Assembly (NCBI RefSeq): GCF_002251245.1
Contig: NZ_NPJG01000042.1
Coordinates: forward strand, 62,001 to 126,000
DNA from: Prevotella sp. P5-92
Lineage (GTDB): Bacteria; Bacteroidota; Bacteroidia; Bacteroidales; Bacteroidaceae
Length of the DNA stretch: 64,000 bases
Direction: 5' to 3'
The position numbers and the translations under genes are program-made. The notes beneath the pieces are model-generated. The model was not told the DNA's origin, did no database searches, and worked only from the letters and a program-made list of their open reading frames with translations. Below are positions 52,930 to 61,390 of the stretch, one piece after another (the stretch's first letter is position 1; every line of letters starts with the position of its first letter).

Positions 52930-54549
52930 ATGAGAAGCATTCACATATTCTTCCTGTTGGTTGTGCTCGCACTGGGCGTGCAGGCACAGACCAACAGGAA
53001 GACTTCTACGAGGAAGGCAAAAACGACGGTAACAAAGAAAAGCACAAAAAAAAATAGCACAAAGAAAAAAGCGAAGGGAACAACAAGAAAAGATGTTTCC
53101 ACACCGTCAATCAGTGGACTGAAAAATGAGCGTGAGCAACTTAAGAAGCAGATTGCTGTGCAGCAGAAAAAGTTGCGCAACAATGAACGCGACGTTAAAC
53201 AGCGCCTTCAAAACCTTATGGTCATCAATACAGAGATTGCTGACAAACGTAAGTCTATCGACACTATCCGTCGCGATATAAATGTGCTCGATGGTAATAT
53301 CGGTGTGCTCAATGACCAACTCGTGGAATTGCGGAAAGAACTTGACGACCGCAAGGAGAAATATGTGAAGTCGATGCACTATATGCATCGCAACCGCTCT
53401 ATTCAGAATCAGTTGATGTTTATCTTCTCTGCAAAGAACTTCACGCAGATGTACCGACGTATGCGTTTCATGCGTGAATACGCCTCTTATCAGAAAGTGC
53501 AGGGAGAAATGGTGAAAACGAAACAGAAAGAGCTGGAAACCAGACAACAGGAACTGACATCTGCGAAAAAACAGAAACACACCTTATTATATAAAGGAGA
53601 GCAGGAGAAGCGCACATTAGAGTCGAAGCAGAAGGAACAACAGAATGTGGTAAGCTCATTGCAAAAGCAGCAGAAGACAATAAAGTCTATTATCGACAAG
53701 CAGATGCAACGTGACAAGGCCATAAATGCTGAGATTGACCGGCTCGTGGCAATAGAAGTAGAAAAAGCAAGGCAACGTGCTATTGCCGAAGCTAAACGAA
53801 AAGCTGAAGCCGCACGCAAAGCCGCCGAGGCTGAGGCGAAACGTAAAGCCGAGGAATTGGCAAGAAAGAAAGCTGCTGCAGAAGCTGCTGCCCGTGAGAA
53901 TGCTAGACGCATAGCCCTCGCAAAGGAACGAGAGGCACGACTTGCTCGTGAGGCAGAGTTAGCCCGTAAGAAGAGTGCGGAGGAGGAGGCTTTGGCTAAG
54001 GCCGCCGCTGCCGAGGCAAGAAGGGTAAGGGAGGAAACAGAGCGTCGTGCTGCCATAGAGGCGAAGGAACGTGAGCGTGAGGTAGCTGAGGCAAAGAAAG
54101 CCAAAGAAGAAGCTCCCAAGATAACCCTCGACTCAGAAGATCGTCGTATTACTGGTAGTTTTGAGAGTAATCGTGGGCGCTTGCCTATGCCGATATCTGG
54201 CTCTTACCGTATCGTCAGCCATTTCGGACAATATAATGTGGAAGGCCTGAAGAATGTGACTCTCGACAACAAGGGAATAAATATTCTTGGCAGTTCTGGG
54301 GCTGCAGTACGCAGTATTTATGACGGTGAAGTGAGCGCGGTGTTCAGCTTCGGCGGCACCACTGGCGTTATGGTACGCCATGGAAGTTACATATCTGTCT
54401 ATTGCAATCTCGGTTCGGTAAGTGTGAGGAAAGGACAAAAGGTGTCTGCACGGCAGACTCTCGGTACCGTGGGGCGTGATAATATCTTGCAGTTCCAATT
54501 GCGTCGTGAACGCTCAAAGCTTAATCCTGAGAGTTGGCTTGGCAGATAA
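52930..54549 (+). CDS. EnvC-like murein hydrolase activator with degenerate LytM domain
   Basis: 539 residues. Signal peptide (IHIFFLLVVLALGVQAQ), then a Lys/Thr-rich basic stretch (25-55). Long coiled coils follow (about 60-260), including an Ala/Lys/Glu-rich helix (about 275-395, RKAEAARKAAEAEAKRKAEE). The C-terminal LytM domain (about 415-539) lacks the metal ligands of active M23 peptidases: NVTLDNKGINI replaces the H...D region and ILQFQLRRE replaces the H-x-H motif. EnvC and related proteins activate amidases without being active themselves; that is the likely role. The stop overlaps the convergent M20 gene by 29 bases. Confidence 0.87.
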   Translation: MRSIHIFFLLVVLALGVQAQTNRKTSTRKAKTTVTKKSTKKNSTKKKAKGTTRKDVSTPSISGLKNEREQLKKQIAVQQKKLRNNERDVKQRLQNLMVINTEIADKRKSIDTIRRDINVLDGNIGVLNDQLVELRKELDDRKEKYVKSMHYMHRNRSIQNQLMFIFSAKNFTQMYRRMRFMREYASYQKVQGEMVKTKQKELETRQQELTSAKKQKHTLLYKGEQEKRTLESKQKEQQNVVSSLQKQQKTIKSIIDKQMQRDKAINAEIDRLVAIEVEKARQRAIAEAKRKAEAARKAAEAEAKRKAEELARKKAAAEAAARENARRIALAKEREARLAREAELARKKSAEEEALAKAAAAEARRVREETERRAAIEAKEREREVAEAKKAKEEAPKITLDSEDRRITGSFESNRGRLPMPISGSYRIVSHFGQYNVEGLKNVTLDNKGINILGSSGAAVRSIYDGEVSAVFSFGGTTGVMVRHGSYISVYCNLGSVSVRKGQKVSARQTLGTVGRDNILQFQLRRERSKLNPESWLGR

Positions 54550-55606
54550 TAGACAAATAAGTTTCTATGGCTTTTTCTATTTCGCTATAGCATATGTATT
54601 CGTCTGCGGTATGCGAACGGGCAGATTCTCCCGGCCCCAATTTCATTGATGGCCAAGGCATTAGAGCTTGGTCGCTGAGGGTGGGGGAACCAAAGGGCTT
54701 CATCCCGAGTTCCAAACATCTTTTTACAAGAGGATGGTCTTCAGGAATGGAAGAAGACGAAAGTCTGAATGAGCGTGCTTTGATCTTGCTCTTAAGCTTT
54801 TTCTGCAAAAAGTTGAATACTAATTCATTTTTGTAGTATTCGTTGGTGCGAATGTCGATGGTGAAATCACAAGTGTCAGGTATCACGTTATGCTGTGTCC
54901 CCGCGTTTGCTATTGTCACAGTCATTTTCGTGGGACCAAGAAGCTGACTGACTTTCTTGAATTTGTGCTGACGGATGAAGTTAATGTCGTCAATAGCTTC
55001 GTATAAAGCATTGACGCCCTCTTCGCGTGCTGCATGGCCCGATTTGCCGTGTGCTTTGCAGTCAACCACCATAAGTCCCTTTTCTGCTATTGCCGGTTGC
55101 AATCCCGTAGGTTCTCCGACAATGGCTACGTCAATCTCTGGCAACATCTGCAGTACGCTGCTGATGCCGTTTTTCCCAGAAATCTCCTCTTCTGCCGATG
55201 CCAGGAACACCAGATTATATGCTAGATCCTCGTCTTTAAGCAGCCTGAAAGTTTGAATTAGTGAGACTAATCCACCACCGCAGTCATTGCTGCCTAATCC
55301 ATATAGTCTGTCGCCTTCTTCTGTCGGAGTGTAAGGGTCGCGGCTCCATTTTGACGTCGGCTTTACGGTGTCGATATGCGCATTTAACAATAGGGTGGGT
55401 TTGTTTCGGTCAATGACATTTGTCATTGTCCACACGTTGTTTCCCCATCGCCATGTGTCCATTCCGTTGCTTTGTATGAACTGTTCAATGATATCAGCAG
55501 CCTCCTTTTCTTCTCGGCTGATGGAGGGAGTCGCAATAAGGTGTTTTAGCAGTCCGATACCTTCTTTGGCCATCTTCTTGATGACAGAATGCTCAATATA
55601 TGTCAT
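54521..55606 (-). CDS. M20 family metallo-hydrolase (ArgE/DapE-like)
   Basis: 361 residues. Zinc ligands and catalytic residues: His77 and Asp79 in NAHIDTVKP, Asp108 in GLGSNDCGGGL, Glu139/Glu140 in ASAEEE, and EPTG. This is the ArgE/DapE/CPG2 pattern with an inserted dimerisation domain. In Bacteroidetes such enzymes remove the succinyl or acetyl group in the arginine pathway. A succinylornithine-type carbamoyltransferase lies at 62.8 kb, so an arginine role is plausible but not proven. The gene is convergent with the EnvC-like gene. Confidence 0.8.
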   Translation of the reverse strand: MTYIEHSVIKKMAKEGIGLLKHLIATPSISREEKEAADIIEQFIQSNGMDTWRWGNNVWTMTNVIDRNKPTLLLNAHIDTVKPTSKWSRDPYTPTEEGDRLYGLGSNDCGGGLVSLIQTFRLLKDEDLAYNLVFLASAEEEISGKNGISSVLQMLPEIDVAIVGEPTGLQPAIAEKGLMVVDCKAHGKSGHAAREEGVNALYEAIDDINFIRQHKFKKVSQLLGPTKMTVTIANAGTQHNVIPDTCDFTIDIRTNEYYKNELVFNFLQKKLKSKIKARSFRLSSSSIPEDHPLVKRCLELGMKPFGSPTLSDQALMPWPSMKLGPGESARSHTADEYICYSEIEKAIETYLSIICQANSQD

Positions 55607-55686
55607 AATATTTTAGTGTATTTATGTTTTTGACGCTGCAAAAATAGGAAAAAATATGGAGAAAAAGTATTTTTTGACTATTTTTC

Positions 55687-55717
55687 TTTGCGTTTTCCCA
55701 TATTTAATGTACTTTTG
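55687..55717 (+). promoter_or_regulatory. Promoter for the acyl-CoA ligase operon
   Basis: TTTG at 55687-55690 and TACTTTTG at 55710-55717 are 19 bases apart, 23 bases before the start codon. Confidence 0.75.
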
Positions 55718-55740
55718 CAGAAAGATAAAAATAAAAAGGC

Positions 55741-57549
55741 ATGCAGACAAACAGTCATCTTTCGGTCTTGGTACACGACCAAGCCAAAAACTACGGTAAC
55801 AGGGAAGCTCTGATTTATCAGGATTTCGGCAACGAAGAGTGGAAGAGTCTCTCGTGGAATGATTTTTCTACCAAAGTGAAAACCGTGTCCAATGCTTTGC
55901 TCAATATGGGAGTTAAAGTGCAAGAGAATATTGGAGTGTTTTCCCAGAATTGTCCACAATATCTCTTTTGTGACTACGGCGCATGGGGAGTACGGGCAGT
56001 GACCATCCCTTTTTACGCCACAAGCAGTGAGCAGCAGATCCAATATATTGTCAACGACGCGAAGATACGTTTTCTCTTCGTCGGTGAGCAAGAACAATAC
56101 GACAAGGCAAAGCGTGTGATGTCTCTCTGTCCCACATTGGAGCGCATTGTGGTTTTTGATGCCTCTGTCGCTCTTAATCGCAGTGATGCAAATGCCATTT
56201 ACTTCGATGATTTTCTGAAGCTTGGCGAGGGATTCCCACGTCAGACGGAAGTTGCAAAACTATCGTCAGAAGCTACATTTGAAGACCTTGCAAATATCTT
56301 ATATACCAGTGGGACGACAGGCGATAGCAAGGGAGTGATGCTTACCTATGGACAGTATCATGCCGCCTTGGCAGCAAACGCGAAATGCGTGAATGTCCGT
56401 GAAGAAGACCGCGTGCTCGATTTCCTTCCTTTTGCCCATATCTTTGAGAAGGCATGGGCCATATTGTCGGTTTCTGTCGGAGCAAGACTCATCATCAACA
56501 ATGATCCTAAACGCGTGCAACAATCGATGCGTGAGACCAATCCTACTTGCATGTCGGCAGTGCCACGCTTTTGGGAAAAGGTTTATGCCGGTGTGATGGA
56601 GAAAATTGAGAATTCGAGCACTGTGTCCCAACGGATATTCAATTATGCTCTGTCTGTTGGTAGAAAACATAATATTGATTATCTGAGTCGTGGCAAGCGT
56701 CCGCCGATGAGCCTTAGCATAAAGTATAATACAATAAATAAGACCCTTTTCGCCAAGATACGCAAGGAACTTGGTCTCGTCAACCCCAACATCTTCCCCA
56801 CCGCAGGAGCAGCAATATCTCCTCATATAGAAGAATTTGTACATTCCGTGGGAATAAACATGATAGCCGGCTATGGACTTACAGAAAGTCTTGCCACTGT
56901 GACATGTGACCACCATGGCGAACCTTATACTGTGGGCTCGGTAGGAAGGCTTGTTGACGGTCTTGAGATGAAGATAAGTGAAGAGGGCGAAGTGTTGCTT
57001 AAAGGTCCAACGATTTTTAAGGGATATTACAACAGAAAGGATGTGACGGAAGAGTCATTCACCCCCGATGGGTTCTTCAAAACAGGTGATGCAGGCTATA
57101 TCAAGAATGGGGAACTTTTCCTTACGGAACGCATAAAAGACTTGTTTAAGACATCCAATGGAAAATACATAGCTCCACAGATGGTAGAGTCACGACTGAT
57201 GGTCGATAAGTATATAGACCAGATAGCGATTATCGCCGACGAGCGTAAGTTCGTGTCAGCTCTTATCGTCCCAGAATACCGCCTGCTTGAGGCTTATGCC
57301 CAGTCGAGGGGAAAGATTAACCTTTCGACAGAGGAATTGTGTGCGGATGCAGACGTGAACGCAATGCTGAAGGAACGTATAGACACGCTGCAGCAGCAGT
57401 TTGCTTATTACGAGCAAGTTAAGCGTTTCACCATCCTGCCCGCTCCATTCACGATGGAAAGTGGAGAACTTACCAATACCCTTAAATTACGACGCCGTGT
57501 GGTAAACGAACGTTATAAGGCAATAATAGACAAGATGTACGAAGAATAA
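55741..57549 (+). CDS. Long-chain fatty acid-CoA ligase (AMP-dependent synthetase)
   Basis: 602 residues. The P-loop-like motif is YTSGTTGDSKG (188-198). Other motifs are PFAHIFEKAW, GYGLTES, FKTGDAGY and ERIKDLFKTSNGKYIAPQ. This is the FAA1/long-chain acyl-CoA synthetase branch. It activates fatty acids to acyl-CoA by way of acyl-adenylate in the cytoplasm or at the membrane. It is 8 bases upstream of prfB and shares its promoter. Confidence 0.9.
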   Translation: MQTNSHLSVLVHDQAKNYGNREALIYQDFGNEEWKSLSWNDFSTKVKTVSNALLNMGVKVQENIGVFSQNCPQYLFCDYGAWGVRAVTIPFYATSSEQQIQYIVNDAKIRFLFVGEQEQYDKAKRVMSLCPTLERIVVFDASVALNRSDANAIYFDDFLKLGEGFPRQTEVAKLSSEATFEDLANILYTSGTTGDSKGVMLTYGQYHAALAANAKCVNVREEDRVLDFLPFAHIFEKAWAILSVSVGARLIINNDPKRVQQSMRETNPTCMSAVPRFWEKVYAGVMEKIENSSTVSQRIFNYALSVGRKHNIDYLSRGKRPPMSLSIKYNTINKTLFAKIRKELGLVNPNIFPTAGAAISPHIEEFVHSVGINMIAGYGLTESLATVTCDHHGEPYTVGSVGRLVDGLEMKISEEGEVLLKGPTIFKGYYNRKDVTEESFTPDGFFKTGDAGYIKNGELFLTERIKDLFKTSNGKYIAPQMVESRLMVDKYIDQIAIIADERKFVSALIVPEYRLLEAYAQSRGKINLSTEELCADADVNAMLKERIDTLQQQFAYYEQVKRFTILPAPFTMESGELTNTLKLRRRVVNERYKAIIDKMYEE

Positions 57550-57557
57550 TAAGCAAG

Positions 57558-58676
57558 ATGATAACACAAGATCAACTGAAAGATATACTTGAGCGGACAG
57601 TGTCGCTCCATCGCTATCTTGACATTGACAAGAAGAAGATAGAATTTGAGGAAGAAGACCTCCGTACTCAGGCTCCCGATTTTTGGGACGATCCCAAGCG
57701 TGCGGAAGAGCAGATGAAGAAGGTGAAGACGATAAAGAAGTGGCTTGACGGATATAAGGAAGTGAAGACCTTTACTGACGAGCTTCAGTTGGCCTTCGAT
57801 TTCTATAAGGACGAGATGGTTACGGAAGAGGAAGTTGATGAGGCTTATGCAAAGGCTATCAAGTCTATCGAGGATCTCGAACTTATGAACATGTTGCGCC
57901 AGAAAGAAGACCCGATGGACTGCATGCTGAAAATAAACAGTGGTGCAGGCGGTACGGAGAGTCAGGACTGGGCTTCTATGTTGATGCGTATGTATCAGCG
58001 TTGGGCAGAGGCTCATGGTCATCGCGTCACCATCAGCAACCTTCAGGATGGCGACGAGGCAGGAATAAAGAGTGTCACCATGGAAATTGAAGGAGGAGAG
58101 TACGCATATGGTTATCTAAAAAGCGAGAATGGGGTTCATCGTCTTGTGCGTGTGTCGCCATTCAATGCCCAGGGAAAGCGAATGACAAGTTTTGCCAGTG
58201 TTTTTGTCTCGCCGCTTGTTGACGATACTATCGAGGTGTATGTCGATCCTTCAAAGGTGAGCTGGGATTTGTTCCGTAGTGGAGGAGCAGGTGGTCAGAA
58301 TGTGAACAAGGTAGAGACCGGCGTGCGTCTTCGCTATCAGTATGTTGACCCAGACACGGGAGAGGAGGAAGAGATTCTCATCGAGAATACAGAGAGTCGT
58401 AAGCAGCTTGAGAATAGGAATAATGCCATGCGTCTTCTGAAGTCGCAGCTTTATGATCGTGCAATGAAAAAACGGTTAGAGGCACAGGCGAAGATTGAGG
58501 CAGGAAAGAAAAAGATAGAGTGGGGAAGTCAGATACGCAGCTATGTCTTTGACGATCGTCGTGTGAAAGACCATAGGACAAATTTCCAGACTACTGATGT
58601 AGATGGCGTGATGGATGGAAAGATTGATGGCTTCATCAAGGCGTATCTAATGGAATTCCCTGTGGTGGAAGAGTAG
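57558..58676 (+). CDS. prfB: Peptide chain release factor 2 (no programmed frameshift)
   Basis: 372 residues. The stop-codon tripeptide is SPF (200-202), which identifies RF2 (UGA and UAA). The peptidyl-hydrolysis motif is GGQ at 245-247. In E. coli and many other bacteria, RF2 needs +1 frameshifting at CTT-TGA near codon 26. Here the corresponding Tyr-Leu-Asp (20-22) is encoded TAT-CTT-GAC in one open frame, with no in-frame TGA. The region around the stop codon is duplicated in tandem (58661-58714). Confidence 0.95.
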   Translation: MITQDQLKDILERTVSLHRYLDIDKKKIEFEEEDLRTQAPDFWDDPKRAEEQMKKVKTIKKWLDGYKEVKTFTDELQLAFDFYKDEMVTEEEVDEAYAKAIKSIEDLELMNMLRQKEDPMDCMLKINSGAGGTESQDWASMLMRMYQRWAEAHGHRVTISNLQDGDEAGIKSVTMEIEGGEYAYGYLKSENGVHRLVRVSPFNAQGKRMTSFASVFVSPLVDDTIEVYVDPSKVSWDLFRSGGAGGQNVNKVETGVRLRYQYVDPDTGEEEEILIENTESRKQLENRNNAMRLLKSQLYDRAMKKRLEAQAKIEAGKKKIEWGSQIRSYVFDDRRVKDHRTNFQTTDVDGVMDGKIDGFIKAYLMEFPVVEE

Positions 58677-58714
58677 TAACTATTCCTTGTGGTTGAAGAG
58701 TAGCAACTGTTCCC
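58661..58714 (+). repeat. 27-bp tandem duplication of the prfB stop region
   Basis: The unit starting TGTGG(T/T)GGAAGAGTAG is at 58661-58687 and, with five changes, at 58688-58714. The first copy contains the prfB stop codon. Confidence 0.85.
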
Positions 58715-58777
58715 ATATTTGTAAAAGTAGGGATTTCCCGTATTTATGATTGGACATATAACTTAAAACTGAAAGAT

Positions 58778-58930
58778 ATGAGTAACAAAAACAAGAAAGT
58801 ACAAGCGCGTCGTGCAGCATACGAAGCGCGTCAGGAGAAAGAGGGAAAGAAAGTCGTGAATTGGATTTTTGCGGTTCTCGTATTATTGGCCCTTTGTTTC
58901 ATCGTCTATTCGGTTATCATTGTCATGTAG
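58778..58930 (+). CDS. Small single-pass membrane protein (50 residues)
   Basis: ATG 58778 to TAG 58930. The first about 28 residues are basic and charged (SNKNKKVQARRAAYEARQEK), and residues about 30-50 are one hydrophobic helix (VVNWIFAVLVLLALCFIVYS). This predicts a cytoplasmic N-terminus and one membrane span. The gene for the CYTH protein starts three bases after its stop codon begins a new triplet (58933), so translation is probably coupled. It is too small for similarity to guide a function. Confidence 0.75.
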   Translation: MSNKNKKVQARRAAYEARQEKEGKKVVNWIFAVLVLLALCFIVYSVIIVM

Positions 58931-58932
58931 TG

Positions 58933-59409
58933 ATGGGCGGATTGGAGATAGAACGAAAATTTCTTGTCGCCGACGATAGTTATAAGTCGTTGGCGACATC
59001 TTCTTCGCATATAAAGCAAGGCTATATATGCAATGAGAGAGGCCGTACGGTGCGTGTTCGGTTGCGGGACGAGAGGGCATATCTTACTATCAAGGGTCCG
59101 TCGCATGATGATGGTTTAAGCCGGTATGAGTTTGAACAGGAAATATCATTGGCCGATGCAGAGCAGTTGTTCCACCTTTGTGTGTCAGGAGTAATAGACA
59201 AGCGCCGATATCTTGTTCCCGTAGGCAGGCATACCTTTGAGATAGACGAATTTTATGGAGCCAATGCAGGTCTTGTCGTTGCCGAGGTTGAACTGTCAAC
59301 TACGAAAGAAAGTTTCGAGCGCCCTTCGTTTCTCGCCGAGGAGGTGACGGGCGACCGCCGTTATTACAACTCCATGCTCTCCAAGAAACCTTTCAGCCTC
59401 TGGGATTAG
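58933..59409 (+). CDS. CYTH domain protein (triphosphate tunnel metalloenzyme)
   Basis: 158 residues from ATG 58933; a longer frame overlaps the small membrane gene and is rejected. The N-terminal EIERKFLV is the ExExK signature. TVRVRLRDERAYLTIKGP, SRYEFEQEI and EIDEFYG supply further charged residues that line the tunnel. Bacterial family members hydrolyse inorganic triphosphate or related polyphosphate compounds. The gene is at the end of the fadD-like, prfB, small protein run. Confidence 0.9.
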   Translation: MGGLEIERKFLVADDSYKSLATSSSHIKQGYICNERGRTVRVRLRDERAYLTIKGPSHDDGLSRYEFEQEISLADAEQLFHLCVSGVIDKRRYLVPVGRHTFEIDEFYGANAGLVVAEVELSTTKESFERPSFLAEEVTGDRRYYNSMLSKKPFSLWD

Positions 59410-59504
59410 TTTTTACCACTAACATTGACTATCGTTTCAACCCCTGGTATTATACTTTCCAGTTCTTGTATTAACAATAGTTCCTGTATCTGTAATTGCC
59501 GGTT

Positions 59505-59918
59505 TTAGTGTCTTCTCTTTATATAATAAAAGGTGTAGGCGGCTATTGCCGCTAAGATAACGCCCAAGGAGTTAGCAGCCAAGTCGAGCCAGTCGCCGCT
59601 CCGTCGTCCTCCTGTGCAGTATTCTTGGAGAAGTTCTATTATTCCGCTTGTAGCTATTGGTGCTATAATAGCCAAGATAGTTGATCTGAGAATGACAATA
59701 CGATTGTGTCTTCTGAGATATTCTCCCCACATAATAATTCCTGTGCCTCCGTACATCACTGTATGAACCCATTTGTCAATAAATGGCACTTCGTCGAGTT
59801 CTGTCTGAGGAACAGTGAAAAACGAGAGATAGAAAATTATCGCCCAACAAAGGGCAGAAAGTGGGTATTTTCTTATGTTTACCCTCCAAAAGCTAACGAT
59901 TTGACTTTTTTTCTTCAT
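59505..59918 (-). CDS. VanZ family membrane protein
   Basis: 137 residues with four predicted membrane helices. VPFIDKWVHTVMYGGTGIIMW and ELLQEYCTGGRRSGDWLDLAANSLGVILA are typical of VanZ-like proteins. The role outside glycopeptide resistance is unknown, and no van genes are present. It has its own promoter (minus strand, 59939-59970), which overlaps that of the divergent transporter gene. Confidence 0.87.
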   Translation of the reverse strand: MKKKSQIVSFWRVNIRKYPLSALCWAIIFYLSFFTVPQTELDEVPFIDKWVHTVMYGGTGIIMWGEYLRRHNRIVILRSTILAIIAPIATSGIIELLQEYCTGGRRSGDWLDLAANSLGVILAAIAAYTFYYIKRRH

Positions 59919-59938
59919 ATTATTTCTACAATTTGGTG

Positions 59939-59970
59939 CAAAATTAAGAAATTATTTATACTTTTGCAAA
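59939..59970. promoter_or_regulatory. Overlapping divergent promoters of vanZ-like (-) and transporter (+)
   Basis: Minus strand: -7 TAATTTTG at 59946-59939 and -33 TTTG at 59970-59967, 20 bases apart. Plus strand: -7 TACTTTTG at 59959-59966, with TTTG at 59932-59935 (23 bases, long). The two sets interleave, so both cannot be occupied at once. Confidence 0.68.
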
Positions 59971-59991
59971 TAATTTTGAGAATAAATACAT

Positions 59992-61353
59992 ATGGCACAA
60001 TTAGAAAGAGCGAAATTTGGTAGTAAATTAGGCGTTGTACTTGCCACCGCAGGTTCTGCGGTAGGTTTGGGAAATGTATGGCGTTTCCCGTATATGGCAG
60101 GTGAGAATGGCGGAGCTGTTTTCATCATTCTGTATGTTTCCTGTGTGCTCATGCTCGGCCTACCTTGCATGATAAGTGAGTTTATTATTGGACGTAATGC
60201 GAAGTCAAACACAGCACGTGCATATCGTAAGTTGTCTGATGGCCGCCCATGGCAAGTCATTGGTTTCCTCAGTGTCCTGACTGGATTTATCATCACAGGT
60301 TATTATGCTGTGGTGTCGGGTTGGTGTCTTCAGTATGTGTATGCGTCGATCACCTGTCATCTGCAAGGCGATCCAGAATATATCAAGCAGTATTTTGCCA
60401 CCTTCTCCACCAATCCTTATAAGCCCATCTTCTGGACAGTCATAATATTGGGCATAACGCATTTAGTGATACGTCACGGAGTTCGTGACGGTATTGAGCG
60501 TGCATCGAAGATGTTAATGCCGACGCTGTTTCTCCTGTTGCTCATCATCGTGGTGTCGTCGTGTCTTTTGCCAGACGCTTGGTCAGGCGTGGAATTTCTT
60601 TTTAACCCCGATTTTTCAAAGCTCACTCCCGATGTGTTCCTTGGCGCCCTTGGCCAGTCGTTCTATTCCTTAAGCATAGGTATGGGTTGTATTTGCACTT
60701 TCGCGTCATATTTCAGTCGTCATACGGATCTTGGCCGAACGGCAATACAGATAGCTGTAATAGATTCTTTTGTGGCGGTCCTTGCTGGTCTGATGATATT
60801 TCCCGCTGCTTTTAGTGTCGGTGTTAGTCCCGACTCCGGTCCATCGCTCATTTTCATTACTTTGCCGAATGTGTTTCAGCAGGCCTTTTCATCAATGCCG
60901 CTTGTGGGTTATGTCATAGCGCTGTTGTTTTATTCGCTTCTTTCTTTGGCGGCCCTCACTTCCCTCATCTCGCTCCACGAGGTGAGCACGGCGTTTTTCC
61001 GCGAGGAGCTTCACATTACCCGCAATAGTGCAGCACTAATCGTAACAATATCATGTTCTGTCATGGGCGCTTTTTGTTCCCTCTCCATTGGCGGTGTCGA
61101 AGGACTATCCTTCCTTGGCAAGACTTTGTTTGACATTTTCGATTTCATCACCGGTCAAGTGTTCCTGCCTGTGTGCGGTTTCCTTACCTGTCTTTTTGTA
61201 GGTTGGTATTTGCCTCATAAGTTGGTCTATGATGAGTTCACAAACAATGGCACTCTTCGTGCCCGTTATTTTAAGTTGTATTTGTTTTTTGTAAAATATG
61301 TCTGTCCGATGTTTATCATTCTGATATTCATGCATCAGTTTGGGCTGATATAA
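59992..61353 (+). CDS. Sodium-dependent transporter (SNF/NSS family), copy 1
   Basis: 453 residues with about 11-12 membrane spans. The N-terminal GSKLGVVLATAGSAVGLGNVWRFPYMAGENGG is the unwound TM1 motif of the neurotransmitter:sodium symporter family (LeuT fold). These import amino acids or related compounds with sodium; the substrate is unknown. It is followed 37 bases later by a close paralogue. Together they appear to be a tandem duplication. Confidence 0.92.
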   Translation: MAQLERAKFGSKLGVVLATAGSAVGLGNVWRFPYMAGENGGAVFIILYVSCVLMLGLPCMISEFIIGRNAKSNTARAYRKLSDGRPWQVIGFLSVLTGFIITGYYAVVSGWCLQYVYASITCHLQGDPEYIKQYFATFSTNPYKPIFWTVIILGITHLVIRHGVRDGIERASKMLMPTLFLLLLIIVVSSCLLPDAWSGVEFLFNPDFSKLTPDVFLGALGQSFYSLSIGMGCICTFASYFSRHTDLGRTAIQIAVIDSFVAVLAGLMIFPAAFSVGVSPDSGPSLIFITLPNVFQQAFSSMPLVGYVIALLFYSLLSLAALTSLISLHEVSTAFFREELHITRNSAALIVTISCSVMGAFCSLSIGGVEGLSFLGKTLFDIFDFITGQVFLPVCGFLTCLFVGWYLPHKLVYDEFTNNGTLRARYFKLYLFFVKYVCPMFIILIFMHQFGLI

Positions 61354-61390
61354 GGTATTTGTAGTAGAATAGAGAAACGAGATAATTCAC

